61,416 nucleotides of DNA from a virus, in IMG/VR virus record IMGVR_UViG_3300047509_000054, positions 1 to 61,416 of that record. One strand, 5' to 3'. A program made the position numbers and the translations under genes. The notes under the pieces were generated by a model that did no database searches, was not told where the DNA came from, and was given only the letters and a program-made list of their open reading frames with translations. Shown piece after piece: positions 8,036-17,158 of this stretch (positions are counted from its first letter, which is position 1; the number at the start of each line of letters is the position of its first letter).

Positions 8036-9642
8036 TACTGGACCTCGGGATCGCTAGACCACGGCGTTGCGCTTGGCGCAGAACGCGCACCGGCACCGCC
8101 AGCCGCGCTTGGCGACCCTTCGCCGGCATCGCGCTCGCCGCGCGGACGCCATTGCCCTTTCAACTGCAACAGCGTGTCTTGCTGCATTTTCTCGTACAGT
8201 TTTCGCACCTCTTCGAGAGAGCGCATGGTATTAGCCGTGGTGTCGCCCATGTTGAGCCCGCCGATGATCTCGGTGATCTTCTCCGCGTCGGCATGGAGCG
8301 GCCGGGACGACGCATCGGTCAGCAGGCGCGACGCCATCAACTGCAGATAGTCGATATTGCGCATGAACTGCACGCGCTCGGTCGTGTCGCTGCCGAGGAC
8401 GTTGCCGATGCGTTCGCCCAGTCTGGTGACCTTGCCGCCGACGCCGGCAGCGCCGACCAGATTATCGAGCACGGCCGTCGTCTCGCCGATCTTGTCGAGG
8501 CTGTCGTCGAACTGATCGACGCGCGTCTGCAACTTCTCCTGCGCATTGCCGGTGAGGAGACTCTTGCCGTATGCGTTGGCAATCGCCCGGTCCTTCTCGG
8601 TAGCCGTCGCCTTGCGCCCTGTCTTGGCCTCGATCTCGGCGATTTCCTGTTGAATGGCGTCGGCGCGTATCGCCGCGATCGAACCGCTTGACGCACCCGA
8701 TCGCGCCGTCGCTTTGACCGCGCCGGTCGGCGTGTAGGGCTGTCCGGCCAGATCCGTCGTCGCGCCGGTCTTGTCGTTCATCCGATACTGCTTCGCTGGC
8801 ACCGTCCGGCCATCGGCCCCAACGCGCTCCGGATCGGTGAAAATCTCCCACTTGCCGGTGTTTCCAGTGGTGCTCTCCGGCGTCCCCGACAGCACGCGAT
8901 TCATCTTGTTTATCCGCTCCTCCGGCGTCATCGGATTGGGCGTTTTCGCGCGGTCGGCCTGCTCCTTGTCGATCGCCAAGATACCAGCCTGTTTGGTGTG
9001 CAATTCTAGGAGTTTCAGACTGATCTCGGGCAACTTGCCGGCTTGAATCCGCATGTCGTTCTCGTACTTCGCGATGCCGTCAAGCCCCTGCGTCACGAGG
9101 ATTTGGTTCGCGGTGTGATTCTGGAAAACCGCCGTGAGATTCCTGACCTCGGCGTAGGTTCCGGCCCGATCGGTGTCGATCTTGGAGAGCGCCGCGCGAT
9201 AGGCGTCCAACTCGAAATGCGCGAGTTTCACCGCGTTTTCGGTGTTGATCTTCCACTCGTCGAACGCGGTCTGCGCGGCAGCGGCGTCCTTGCGCTTGTA
9301 GGCGTCGAGCACGCCAGCCGCCGCGTTGAGCGAGGCTGTGAGAGGCCGCCGCGTCAGCAAGCCTCCGAGCGACGCAAGCACGCCCGCCGACGAGCCGAAC
9401 GCCTCAAGCGGGCTGGTCTGAGGCGGCGCGGTCCACTTTTCGAGCTTGGGCGGCGTCAGGACGTTGGGATCGAGCTTCGCTTCCTCGGCGTCGATCTTCG
9501 CGGCCTTCTCCTTCGCGCGCTCGGTCGCGGCCTTCATCTCCACGTCCGACTCTTGGATGTACTTCTCGTTGGCGAGGAGGTTCGAGCGCAGCGCCGCGCC
9601 GATGCCGCCGCGTTTGGGATCGATCGCGTCGAGGAAACTCAT
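8035..9642 (-). CDS. Internal virion protein
   Basis: 535 aa, predominantly helical with coiled-coil stretches (about 30-60, 120-260 and 330-490) and a short Ala/Gly/Leu-rich segment near 78-110. It is translationally coupled to the 1028-aa protein and has no enzymatic motif. Its place between neck and tail genes suggests a second ejection or inner-core protein. Confidence 0.6.
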   Translation of the reverse strand: MSFLDAIDPKRGGIGAALRSNLLANEKYIQESDVEMKAATERAKEKAAKIDAEEAKLDPNVLTPPKLEKWTAPPQTSPLEAFGSSAGVLASLGGLLTRRPLTASLNAAAGVLDAYKRKDAAAAQTAFDEWKINTENAVKLAHFELDAYRAALSKIDTDRAGTYAEVRNLTAVFQNHTANQILVTQGLDGIAKYENDMRIQAGKLPEISLKLLELHTKQAGILAIDKEQADRAKTPNPMTPEERINKMNRVLSGTPESTTGNTGKWEIFTDPERVGADGRTVPAKQYRMNDKTGATTDLAGQPYTPTGAVKATARSGASSGSIAAIRADAIQQEIAEIEAKTGRKATATEKDRAIANAYGKSLLTGNAQEKLQTRVDQFDDSLDKIGETTAVLDNLVGAAGVGGKVTRLGERIGNVLGSDTTERVQFMRNIDYLQLMASRLLTDASSRPLHADAEKITEIIGGLNMGDTTANTMRSLEEVRKLYEKMQQDTLLQLKGQWRPRGERDAGEGSPSAAGGAGARSAPSATPWSSDPEVQ

Positions 9643-10073
9643 TTGTCAAACTCCGACCTACGATAGCTTACACTAGTTATTGGGCCGGGTTCCAAAACCG
9701 CGATTTTAGGTTCGTACAGCGTCTTCAGCGCTAAATCATAATCGCGCTCGCTCTTCCGAAGAAGACTGTCCCGAGTTGTGGATTCTCCGCCACCCGATCG
9801 TCTCATCGACGCGGTTCTATAAAGTGTCATTGCATAGATAAACGATATTCCACCAGTAATAAATGGCGAGAAACCCAGATGTAAAGGCGACATTATCGTT
9901 GCTATAAACAACAGACAACTGGAATATATGCAGAATAGCCAGAAAATACCCACTGATTCATCACAGTCTTTTTCCCACTCATGCAAAATTGAAAACGTAA
10001 AAGTGGAAAGAAGACCAAACTCGGATATCAGTGTCATAACATATGCTGTCACATCACCTATATTGTCTCTCAT
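9639..10073 (-). CDS. AT-rich membrane protein downstream of RNA copy B
   Basis: 144 aa with hydrophobic segments at about 10-30, 42-62 and 67-85 and a hydrophilic C-terminus. It is visibly AT-richer than the genes around it, which suggests recent acquisition. It is the first gene read from RNA copy B and has the AGGACTAG-type ribosome-binding motif just before ATG 10073. Its stop overlaps the next ATG (ATGA). Function unknown; superinfection exclusion or host takeover are possible roles for such a moron gene. Confidence 0.65.
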   Translation of the reverse strand: MRDNIGDVTAYVMTLISEFGLLSTFTFSILHEWEKDCDESVGIFWLFCIYSSCLLFIATIMSPLHLGFSPFITGGISFIYAMTLYRTASMRRSGGGESTTRDSLLRKSERDYDLALKTLYEPKIAVLEPGPITSVSYRRSEFDK

Positions 10074-10119
10074 CTAACTAGTCCTTGTGTTGTCGTGTTA
10101 ACATCTAAACCTACCAGAC

Positions 10120-10509
10120 TGTCCCTGAGTTCAGACCCTCGTGATGGCCATAGGTCGCCTACCCGTCGGCGCGCAATTCGGCGCGCGTTCGAGTGGCGCC
10201 TATGGCCTCCAAGCGACTTTAAGACTGTCCCTTGAGACGAGCCCACGCTTAGACCACCGGCTCGCATTTCGTAGGTTTCCCCGTCTGACGCGCCCGAGCC
10301 GTTCGGCCGGCGATGGTGGTTTGCCAGGCCCATCTCCCACCATTGCGCCGCAGACCGACCGTCGATAAATCCCGAATGCCTGCGACGGTGCCAATCCCGG
10401 AGGATTGACCGATGCAGCCTGTGTACCTAAATTCGGGGGAAACGCTCCTGTCCCGGCTGCATTCCGGACTTGAGCGGGGCGACGGGAGTTGATAGCTCCT
10501 GTCGCCCGC
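10120..10509 (-). ncRNA. Candidate large structured RNA, copy B
   Basis: Leftward second copy of the element at 2901-3300. Nearly identical to copy A in the part equivalent to 3028-3180 (about ten differences by eye) and strongly diverged at the 5' end, where pairing is nevertheless kept: 10501-10509 with 10474-10483, and 10455-10462 with 10412-10419. The small hairpin at 10393-10410 has a C(UCCG)G tetraloop where copy A has GAGA. A GCGCGC stem with a different loop corresponds to copy A 3225-3245. It runs into the membrane-protein gene ending at 9639. Confidence 0.65.
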
Positions 10510-10513
10510 CTTC

Positions 10514-10543
10514 ATTCTAGAGCCATTTTCGTCGTCGATGCAA
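10514..10543 (-). promoter_or_regulatory. Sigma70-like promoter for RNA copy B
   Basis: Read leftward: TTGCAT (10543-10538), an 18-nt spacer and TAGAAT (10519-10514). The first conserved hairpin begins about 5 bases beyond the -10 box, the same arrangement as copy A. Confidence 0.6.
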
Positions 10544-10554
10544 GCGCGCCGCAT

Positions 10555-11871
10555 TCAAGCCGCCGATACCTTGATCGTCTGTCCCCCGCCGCCCGCGAGG
10601 CCCGCCGCGAACTTCGCCAGCGCGTCCGAGAGCGAAGCGTCCTGCGCGAGCGAGTCCTTCAGGATAGACTCGTAGAGCGCTGTCGAGAGGCCGGTTTCCT
10701 GTATGCCCGTCGAGAGGAGGGTGCTCGCGAGGCTAGCGCCCTGCGACTGCTCGTTGATGCCCTGCGCGAGAAGGCTCTGCGCCAGCGTGCCGCGCTGCGC
10801 CGCGATCTGGTTGTCGACGTTGGCGAGATCCTGCTGCTCCGCCGACGATCCCGACATGCCGCGCGAGGCGTACTGGCTGCGGATGGTCGCCTTGGCGGAT
10901 GCGGCGGCTGTCGTGAGTTGCTGTTCGAGGCCGGGCGGCAGTTTCCCGGCTGCGGCGTCGTTGGCGATGGTGGTGCCCTGCGTCGTGAGGTTCCCAGCCG
11001 TGCTGCCGACCGTTGCCGCGTTCGGGCCGATGAGCGAGTTTCCTTGGCTGGCGAGTTTGTCCGCTGCGGAACTGAGATTGCCGGCGGCGGCGGAAGCGCC
11101 GGGGATGGTCGGCTGGTTGAGCGCCTCGAAGCCGAGAATGCCGGCGCCGAGAACAGCGCCCGGATTGTTGACGAGGCCGCCGCCGATCGTGCCGGCCGGG
11201 TCGTTGAGGAATTTGGTGAAACTCGAATCGGGCGACGGTTTGATGCCGGATGCTCCGAAGGCATTTTCTCCGGCAGCGATAGCGGATGGTCGCGCTCCTC
11301 CTGCGGTGTCGGCGTTGAAAGCATCGGTCGCCGTTTTGTCGAGTCCCGCTGGTGCCGTCGCATCAGGGCCGGAGAAGGGCACCGAGGCGGGCGCGGCGAC
11401 CGGGCCGGCAGCGGAAGCGATGCCGACAGGGGCTGCACCGGGAGGAGCCACGGCAGGCGCTACGGGGGCGATGGCTTGCCCCACCGGCGAGGCAAAGGCG
11501 GAAGCGGGGTCAATGGCAGGGGGCGCTATTGCACCGGCGGCGCCACCAGCCTGCGGAGCGACGCCCAACGCAGTCGCGATATCCTGCCCGCCGATCGAAG
11601 CCTCGGTGAGCGCGGCGGGGATAGCAGTGCTGGCCGCATCCGTCGCAACTGGTGCGACATCCGCCGCACCGCTGGCACCCGCTGCGGCAGCATCGGCAGC
11701 CGTCGATGACAGTTGGCCCGCCGTACCGGCGGCATCCGCCGCAGCGGGCGCCGTTCCACCGAAGAAGTCGCTGACTGCGGTTCCAGCCTGATCGAGCACC
11801 GCGCCGAGGTCGCAGACGATCGAGTGCGGGATGTCGCAGAGCCAGATCTCAGCGTTGAAGACGTGCGTCAT
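10555..11871 (-). CDS. Ala/Pro-rich virion protein
   Basis: 438 aa, starting at ATG 11871 in an ATGA overlap with the upstream gene. Residues ~30-200 are almost entirely Ala, Pro, Gly, Thr and Val; the C-terminal ~150 residues are helical with Gln/Ser/Ala repeats. Composition and location suggest a structural or ejected protein. No motif recognised. Its stop lies just before the promoter of RNA copy B. Confidence 0.6.
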   Translation of the reverse strand: MTHVFNAEIWLCDIPHSIVCDLGAVLDQAGTAVSDFFGGTAPAAADAAGTAGQLSSTAADAAAAGASGAADVAPVATDAASTAIPAALTEASIGGQDIATALGVAPQAGGAAGAIAPPAIDPASAFASPVGQAIAPVAPAVAPPGAAPVGIASAAGPVAAPASVPFSGPDATAPAGLDKTATDAFNADTAGGARPSAIAAGENAFGASGIKPSPDSSFTKFLNDPAGTIGGGLVNNPGAVLGAGILGFEALNQPTIPGASAAAGNLSSAADKLASQGNSLIGPNAATVGSTAGNLTTQGTTIANDAAAGKLPPGLEQQLTTAAASAKATIRSQYASRGMSGSSAEQQDLANVDNQIAAQRGTLAQSLLAQGINEQSQGASLASTLLSTGIQETGLSTALYESILKDSLAQDASLSDALAKFAAGLAGGGGQTIKVSAA

Positions 11872-12296
11872 AGAGAAAACTCCATCCGAAACGACGGTGT
11901 GCTCGCGGTGAACCCGAGAGCGGTAGCGAGCGGCGTTGCATCGGTCCCGTTCGTCGGGCGCAGCGTCACCGTGCCGACGCCGTTCACCTCCATCCAGAAA
12001 AGTACCTGCCGGAAGATGCGCAGCAGTTCGCCGGCATGGCCCGCCGTGTCCGAGAACCAGAACGGGAACAACCCCTCCATGACGATCTGGTCGGGAAGCC
12101 GCTGCTGCTTGACGCCGACGACGACGGTGTGCTCGCCGCGCGCAAAGCACCAGTTCGGATTCCTGAGACGGTCCAGCACCCACGTCGCCCATGCGCCGCG
12201 TCCGAGTTTTCGCTTGTAGCACCGCTCGGCGAGGTCGAGCGCCCATTCGATGTCGGCCTCGGTGAGGCGGCGCATTTCATGGGCGATGGTGTCCAT
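11868..12296 (-). CDS. GNAT-like fold protein of the virion region
   Basis: 142 aa. An N-terminal helical segment is followed by strands and a central stretch (GRGAWATWVLDRL) reminiscent of acetyltransferase-like proteins found among phage structural genes. A clear acetyl-CoA P-loop is not visible, so enzyme activity is uncertain. Coupled to its downstream neighbour by a 4-bp overlap. Confidence 0.45.
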   Translation of the reverse strand: MDTIAHEMRRLTEADIEWALDLAERCYKRKLGRGAWATWVLDRLRNPNWCFARGEHTVVVGVKQQRLPDQIVMEGLFPFWFSDTAGHAGELLRIFRQVLFWMEVNGVGTVTLRPTNGTDATPLATALGFTASTPSFRMEFSL

Positions 12297-12297
12297 G

Positions 12298-13467
12298 TCA
12301 GCGCGGTCCCGGCGCGAACGAGGACGCGCTCAACTGGCGCAGCAGGGCGTCGAGGACGGGATCGCCGCCGGCAGCGCCGCCGAGCGTGCCTGCATTCTGC
12401 CCCACCGTTTGACCACCCATAGCACTCGTTCCCGGATCCGTTCCTGATCCGATTCCCGTACCAACGCCCCCAGTATTTGCAGCAGAAACATTACCGCCGG
12501 GGTTGTTCTGCGCATCGACGCCGTGCATCGCCATGTTCGCGCCCGTACTAAGAGCGCCGATCGCCGTCCCAAATCCTGGCGCGGCGAGGTTGCCAAGCGT
12601 TCCAGTGAGAACGCCAACACCCATCCTTTCCGGCGTGGAGGTGATGCCGAACGGATTGGCGAGAAACCCCATTACATCCTTCGCCGTCGTCCCCACTGCA
12701 CCCGCACTCTGCGCCGGTCCACCTTGACCTTGATCGTCCGAGCTTTGCCCCAATCCAGTTCCCACGCCGCCCATGCCTGGACCTGTCCCGCCGGTCGCCG
12801 AGCCGCCGCCGGTCGCACCCGTTCCTGTGCCGCCACCGCCGCCCATGTCGCTGCCGCTCGGATCGCCTGACGCGCCGCCGGGATCGCCCGCCCCGCTGTC
12901 GGTACCCTCGCCGAAAAACTCTGGCAGCCCCGTCTCGGGATGAACGCTGTTTCCCTTCGCGCCAACCGTGTAGCGATCCTTGTCGATCTTGTGTTTGGCG
13001 AGCAGAGCGTCGAGTTCGCCCTTGAACTTGCCCTTGATGCTTTCGACCGGGATGTTGAGGTCGCCCTTGCTCGCGTGGGTGAGGGTGTCGTCTCCGTTGC
13101 GCCCTCGCTTGGCGACGTGGTCGAGGACGTATTGCATGACGGTTCGCCCCTTCTCCGGGGTGTCGCCCATGACGGCAGAAGCGTCCGGTTGTCTCATATC
13201 GGCTCCATTTCCGGGCGCGGCGGCGGGCACCACACTGCTCTTATACTTTTCCGGGTTCCACTGAGGATCGCTCAGTTTGCGTCGTATCGAATCAACCTCC
13301 GCTTCCGCCTTGGGATCGCGCGGCATGATCTGCTCGTATCGATCCATGCGCGGGTTGATGCTGTTCCACCAGTCGAGTCCCGGCGTGAAGCGATCGTCGC
13401 CGAAGTCTGGTCCGCTCCCGCCCGGAGTGAGTTCGTAGCCAAGCGACTTGATGCCTTGGACCGCCAT
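12298..13467 (-). CDS. Gly-rich structural protein
   Basis: 389 aa. Residues 1-180 are charged and helical (the region with KAEAEVDSIRRKLSDPQW). Residues ~190-260 are a Gly/Ser/Thr linker, and a hydrophobic Gly-rich C-terminal part follows. No enzymatic motif. Position among neck and tail genes suggests a virion protein. Confidence 0.55.
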   Translation of the reverse strand: MAVQGIKSLGYELTPGGSGPDFGDDRFTPGLDWWNSINPRMDRYEQIMPRDPKAEAEVDSIRRKLSDPQWNPEKYKSSVVPAAAPGNGADMRQPDASAVMGDTPEKGRTVMQYVLDHVAKRGRNGDDTLTHASKGDLNIPVESIKGKFKGELDALLAKHKIDKDRYTVGAKGNSVHPETGLPEFFGEGTDSGAGDPGGASGDPSGSDMGGGGGTGTGATGGGSATGGTGPGMGGVGTGLGQSSDDQGQGGPAQSAGAVGTTAKDVMGFLANPFGITSTPERMGVGVLTGTLGNLAAPGFGTAIGALSTGANMAMHGVDAQNNPGGNVSAANTGGVGTGIGSGTDPGTSAMGGQTVGQNAGTLGGAAGGDPVLDALLRQLSASSFAPGPR

Positions 13468-13468
13468 C

Positions 13469-13801
13469 TCAGATCCTCAGAGCCGCCCGCGCCGAGTAAT
13501 GCTGCTGATAGACCGAGTAGATCCAGCCTTGCAGATCCTTGGGATCGTCGAAGTTCACGAACTCCACGTCGGCGCCGTCGAGTTGCAGCGCGCCGTTGAT
13601 GCCGGAGAGCGCCGACTGATTGCGCTCAAGCCACAACTGCCGGTCGCCGGGCGGGATCGGGTCGAGCTGGTACTGCGGGAGGGAGACGCCCTTCTGCGCG
13701 AGGATCGCCTCTTGAATCTCGACGATGTCAGCCGCCGATGCGAAGGACCAGCGAGCCCAATCCAGTTCGGTGACTGGCGTGTTGAGCAAGGATGCCAGCA
13801 T
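13469..13801 (-). CDS. Small structural protein
   Basis: 110 aa, start placed at ATG 13801 just after the upstream stop at 13807; the longer frame would cover the neighbour. Helical, acidic, with FVNFDDPKDLQGW near the middle and ending SARAALRI. No family recognised. Operon context suggests a head-tail assembly protein. Confidence 0.55.
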   Translation of the reverse strand: MLASLLNTPVTELDWARWSFASAADIVEIQEAILAQKGVSLPQYQLDPIPPGDRQLWLERNQSALSGINGALQLDGADVEFVNFDDPKDLQGWIYSVYQQHYSARAALRI

Positions 13802-13806
13802 CGCCG

Positions 13807-14040
13807 CTATCTCTTTCGCGTGTCCTCGTCGCGAGAAACCTTGAGCTTGTAGAGCGGGCGCCGTCCCCACTCGTACGGCTCTCCCGGCAGCGGCGGATAG
13901 TCCGGGCCGTTCTCCCAAATCTTGATCTTGCCGTCTGGGATGACGCGGGTACCGACTGGCGTCTGCGCGACGAATCCCTTCGGGTTCTCGCCGTCCGCCA
14001 TGATGCCCTCGAAGTCGAGCGAGCCGTTCTTGCGTGGCAT
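13807..14040 (-). CDS. Small hypothetical virion-region protein
   Basis: 77 aa, rich in Pro, Gly, Lys and Tyr (ENGPDYPPLPGEPYEWGR). Soluble, no known domain. It sits between the tail protein at 14049 and the helical protein at 13469. Confidence 0.5.
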   Translation of the reverse strand: MPRKNGSLDFEGIMADGENPKGFVAQTPVGTRVIPDGKIKIWENGPDYPPLPGEPYEWGRRPLYKLKVSRDEDTRKR

Positions 14041-14048
14041 GGTGCCTC

Positions 14049-16334
14049 CTAGCCGAAGACGCTGCCCTGATGCTGGTACGCGAGGGCGAGGTTCTCGATG
14101 GTGAAGTCGGGCGAGGTCGAAACTACAGTGAATCCAAGGTTAAAGCCAACGATGTCGCCGGAACCCTGGGCGAAGACGGCGACCGAGGGCAGCCCGTCGC
14201 CTGCCGGATTTGGCGCCGGGAACGTCATCGTGTTGGGCATCGCGTAGGATTGATTGCTGTCCGTATCGACCGTGCCGGTGAGGGTCACGCCGGCCTGTGC
14301 CGCCGAGCGGTCCTGCCCTTGCGCGTAGAGGGCGAGCGCCGTCTTTTGGAGGAAGATCTCGCTCGCCCCGTAGTGCTTGGATACGAGGCGCTTCTGCAAC
14401 GTCGCGGAGGGCACGGAAAGGAGCGGTCTGAGTGTCGTGCCGTCCGTTCCCCATGAGGTGATGATCGTGCCGACTTCTTGCGTCGAGATGTAGATCAGCG
14501 CCGACGACTGGCTGACGATGAACCACTCCTTCTCGTCCCAGCCGAGCATGACGTTGCGCTGCGCCTTGGTGACGGGATCGAGAATGGTCATCAGCAGCAG
14601 ATAGACGCGGATCGAGAAGATCTCGGCAACTGCGGCGCTCGGCAGTAGCGCGCCCGGTGTCGGCGGGAAGATCGCGTTGTTGAAAATCTCGTCGATCTTG
14701 CTTGAGATCTTGGTCACCGCGCCGCCGTAGAGACCGAAGACGCCGAGCGGGTTGGCAAAGAGGACGGTGCGCCCGTAATCCTGCAACGTGTCGCGCCATG
14801 ACGTTCCGATCTGCGGGTCGGTGTTCTGGTAGTTGAACGTCGTCGCCGGTGGACTGCCCGCAGTCTGGACGTTCGAGATGACCGAGACCGACGAATCGCC
14901 GAACGGATAGAGGAAACCGTTCGCCTGCCGCATCGCGCTGTAATTGACCCGCAAGAATCGATCAGTCGAAGTGAAGATGAGGCCACCGTCCGAGGTCGCG
15001 AAATCGGTCAGAGAGCCCGGCGCCGAGACGAGGAAGACGCCGCCGTTGTTCTGCTTGCCGGACTGGTTCGGGAATGGCAACCAAACGCGGCTTGAGAACG
15101 TTTCGATGGCGGCGCCCGAGACGCCGAAGGGCATTACCGTCGCTGTGGCGGCGGCTGCGCTGTTGACTCCGGATTGGATAGTGACGGCGGGCGCGCTGGT
15201 GTATCCCGTGCCAGCAACGCCCGGCGTCACTGCGGAGATTGCTCCCGTCGTCAGCGTCGTGGTTGCGGTTGCGCCCGAACCGCCTCCGCCGGAGACGACG
15301 AGGGTCGGCGCAACGCCGAATCCCGTGCCGCCGTTGACGATGCTGTACGAGGCAACCGTCGTCGGCGCGAGAAAGGCCGCCGCCAAAGCACCAGAACCTC
15401 CGCCGGAAGGGAACGTGACAGCCGGCGCGTCGGTGTAGCCGGCGCCGCTTGCGCTCAAGAAGATGCTGACGACCGCGCCTGTCGCATCGACGGTATATGT
15501 TCCGGTCGCCCCGCCGGCACCTGAAAACGCGAGCGCATAAGTACCCGCCGCGTAGCCGCTGCCGCCCGCCAGAAGCGATACATGATCCACCTTGGCCGCC
15601 GTGAGCACGGCCGTGATGATGGCGCCCGTGTCGCTGCCTCCACCGGAGAAGGCGAATTGCACGACATCGCCGGGATGGTAGCCGGCGCCTTGGTTTGAGA
15701 TGATGACCGCGACGACGGTGCCGTTCGCGATGACGGCGGTGGCGACGACGCCTGACCCGCTCCCTCCGAACGCGGTGACGCCCGGCGCGGAGGAATACCC
15801 GGACCCGCCCGAGAGAAGGGTCACCACCGGCCCTATCGAACCCGCCGTGTAGAGGATCGCGCCGTCCCAGATCCAGTACGAGTTCGGCGTGATGTTCGAG
15901 GCGATGAGGAGGTACTGAGAGCCTGACTGCACGCAGGCTGGCAGGATGCCGCCTTTATAGAATGTTCCCGGAACCGACGAAATGACCGTCACCGCCAGCG
16001 TCGCGATGTTGACCTGGACGGCGGTGCCATCGGACAGGAACACTGCTTCGTAGATCGTCGCGCCGATGTTGAAGCCAAAGTGCGAGACGATCGTGAGGGG
16101 CGGCGTCGGGTTGTAGATCGCGGTGCCGATGTCCCAGCAGGAGCGGAGTTTCCCCGGCCCGGTGCGGATGAGGTTTTCGAGGACGAAGAAGTCGGTATCT
16201 CCCATCCCCGAGCGCGATGCCTGCTGATCCATCCCGCCGAACGGCATGGGCGACCAGACGCGGAACCCCTCGGGGATGCCGAGTTGCGATTGCAGCTTGG
16301 AGGAAATCTCGGCAGTGTTCGGGGAGAGCGCCAT
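14049..16334 (-). CDS. Large tail/neck protein with inserted GGxGY repeats
   Basis: 761 aa. Residues 1-165 and 400-761 look like a beta-rich tail stabilisation or hub protein. In between, about 165-400, is a run of imperfect repeats with the pattern GG(S/T)GY-xxx-P-x-V-x-GGGSG. The same repeats occur in 17159-18235, 21102-21350 and 60125-60778. Adjacent to the adaptor and coat genes, it is probably the main tail tube or hub component, with the repeat domain as a surface decoration. One base separates it from the upstream gene. Confidence 0.65.
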   Translation of the reverse strand: MALSPNTAEISSKLQSQLGIPEGFRVWSPMPFGGMDQQASRSGMGDTDFFVLENLIRTGPGKLRSCWDIGTAIYNPTPPLTIVSHFGFNIGATIYEAVFLSDGTAVQVNIATLAVTVISSVPGTFYKGGILPACVQSGSQYLLIASNITPNSYWIWDGAILYTAGSIGPVVTLLSGGSGYSSAPGVTAFGGSGSGVVATAVIANGTVVAVIISNQGAGYHPGDVVQFAFSGGGSDTGAIITAVLTAAKVDHVSLLAGGSGYAAGTYALAFSGAGGATGTYTVDATGAVVSIFLSASGAGYTDAPAVTFPSGGGSGALAAAFLAPTTVASYSIVNGGTGFGVAPTLVVSGGGGSGATATTTLTTGAISAVTPGVAGTGYTSAPAVTIQSGVNSAAAATATVMPFGVSGAAIETFSSRVWLPFPNQSGKQNNGGVFLVSAPGSLTDFATSDGGLIFTSTDRFLRVNYSAMRQANGFLYPFGDSSVSVISNVQTAGSPPATTFNYQNTDPQIGTSWRDTLQDYGRTVLFANPLGVFGLYGGAVTKISSKIDEIFNNAIFPPTPGALLPSAAVAEIFSIRVYLLLMTILDPVTKAQRNVMLGWDEKEWFIVSQSSALIYISTQEVGTIITSWGTDGTTLRPLLSVPSATLQKRLVSKHYGASEIFLQKTALALYAQGQDRSAAQAGVTLTGTVDTDSNQSYAMPNTMTFPAPNPAGDGLPSVAVFAQGSGDIVGFNLGFTVVSTSPDFTIENLALAYQHQGSVFG

Positions 16335-17141
16335 CTAGCGGTAGGTGCCGTACCAGTCGGCGACCTTCCCCGAATCCGTGGCGAACCGCGCGATGCCGAG
16401 ATCGTCGGCGAAGAGGTCCATCATCAGCCGCGCCTGACCCATCCGGCCCGATCCGTAATAGGCCATCCCGGCGGCGTAATACTTGACCGCGCCCTGGAAG
16501 CCCTCGGGGATAGCGTCGTAGTCGCTGTCCGTCGCGAGCGGCGAGGGAACGCAGAGCGTGTCCCACTCCATCTCTCCGTTCGGCCCGCCTTGCGACGGCG
16601 CCGGGAACAGCCAAACCTGCCCGTTGTCGCCTTCGTTCGTACACGACCAAATCCACGGGAACGAGGTCACCCCGAGATTGTACGACCGCGCGTAAGCCTG
16701 GAGGTCTTCCCACGGCATCCACGTCATCATCGGGCGCGACGATCCCCAAGTCACCGCGACGTTCAGCACGTTGATGATGTGGTCGATGCCCTGGCTCTGC
16801 GCCCGCGCGTAGGGGTTCGCATAGCCGTAGGGGTACATCTCGACGCCGGTGATCGTGTTGAATGAATTGGTGTCGGTCGACTTCTGGCCGGCGAGGTTGA
16901 CGTTATTCGCCACCGCGCCGGGCAGCGTGCCGGGAACGAACGCGCCGGGGGTCATGTTGCCGGGTTGCGCGGAGGTGCCGAAAGGCGACTGGCCGGTGAC
17001 GAGGACGCGCAGGCAAGAGGTGTGCTGCGCGACCTTGCGACGGGCGAGCATTATCCAGCGTTTGAGCTGCTTGTCGCTCAAAAAGAGCGCTGAATTATCC
17101 CGCAGCAGGCTCCGCGTGTCGGTGAGATAGTCGCTGAGCAC
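16335..17141 (-). CDS. Head-tail adaptor-like protein
   Basis: 268 aa. The N-terminal helical part (LTDTRSLLRDN, LSDKQLKRWIMLARRKV) resembles connector or adaptor proteins that sit below the portal; the rest is mixed, with several Trp-rich motifs. Lies between the large tail protein and the GGxGY head protein. Assignment rests on sequence style and synteny only. Confidence 0.55.
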   Translation of the reverse strand: MLSDYLTDTRSLLRDNSALFLSDKQLKRWIMLARRKVAQHTSCLRVLVTGQSPFGTSAQPGNMTPGAFVPGTLPGAVANNVNLAGQKSTDTNSFNTITGVEMYPYGYANPYARAQSQGIDHIINVLNVAVTWGSSRPMMTWMPWEDLQAYARSYNLGVTSFPWIWSCTNEGDNGQVWLFPAPSQGGPNGEMEWDTLCVPSPLATDSDYDAIPEGFQGAVKYYAAGMAYYGSGRMGQARLMMDLFADDLGIARFATDSGKVADWYGTYR

Positions 17142-17158
17142 TCACACCGCCTCTCCGA

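Noticed and set aside
10141-10368. Open frames through both RNA copies on either strand
   Set aside because: The copies differ by single-base indels that break the frames, while base-paired stems are kept, so selection is on RNA rather than protein.
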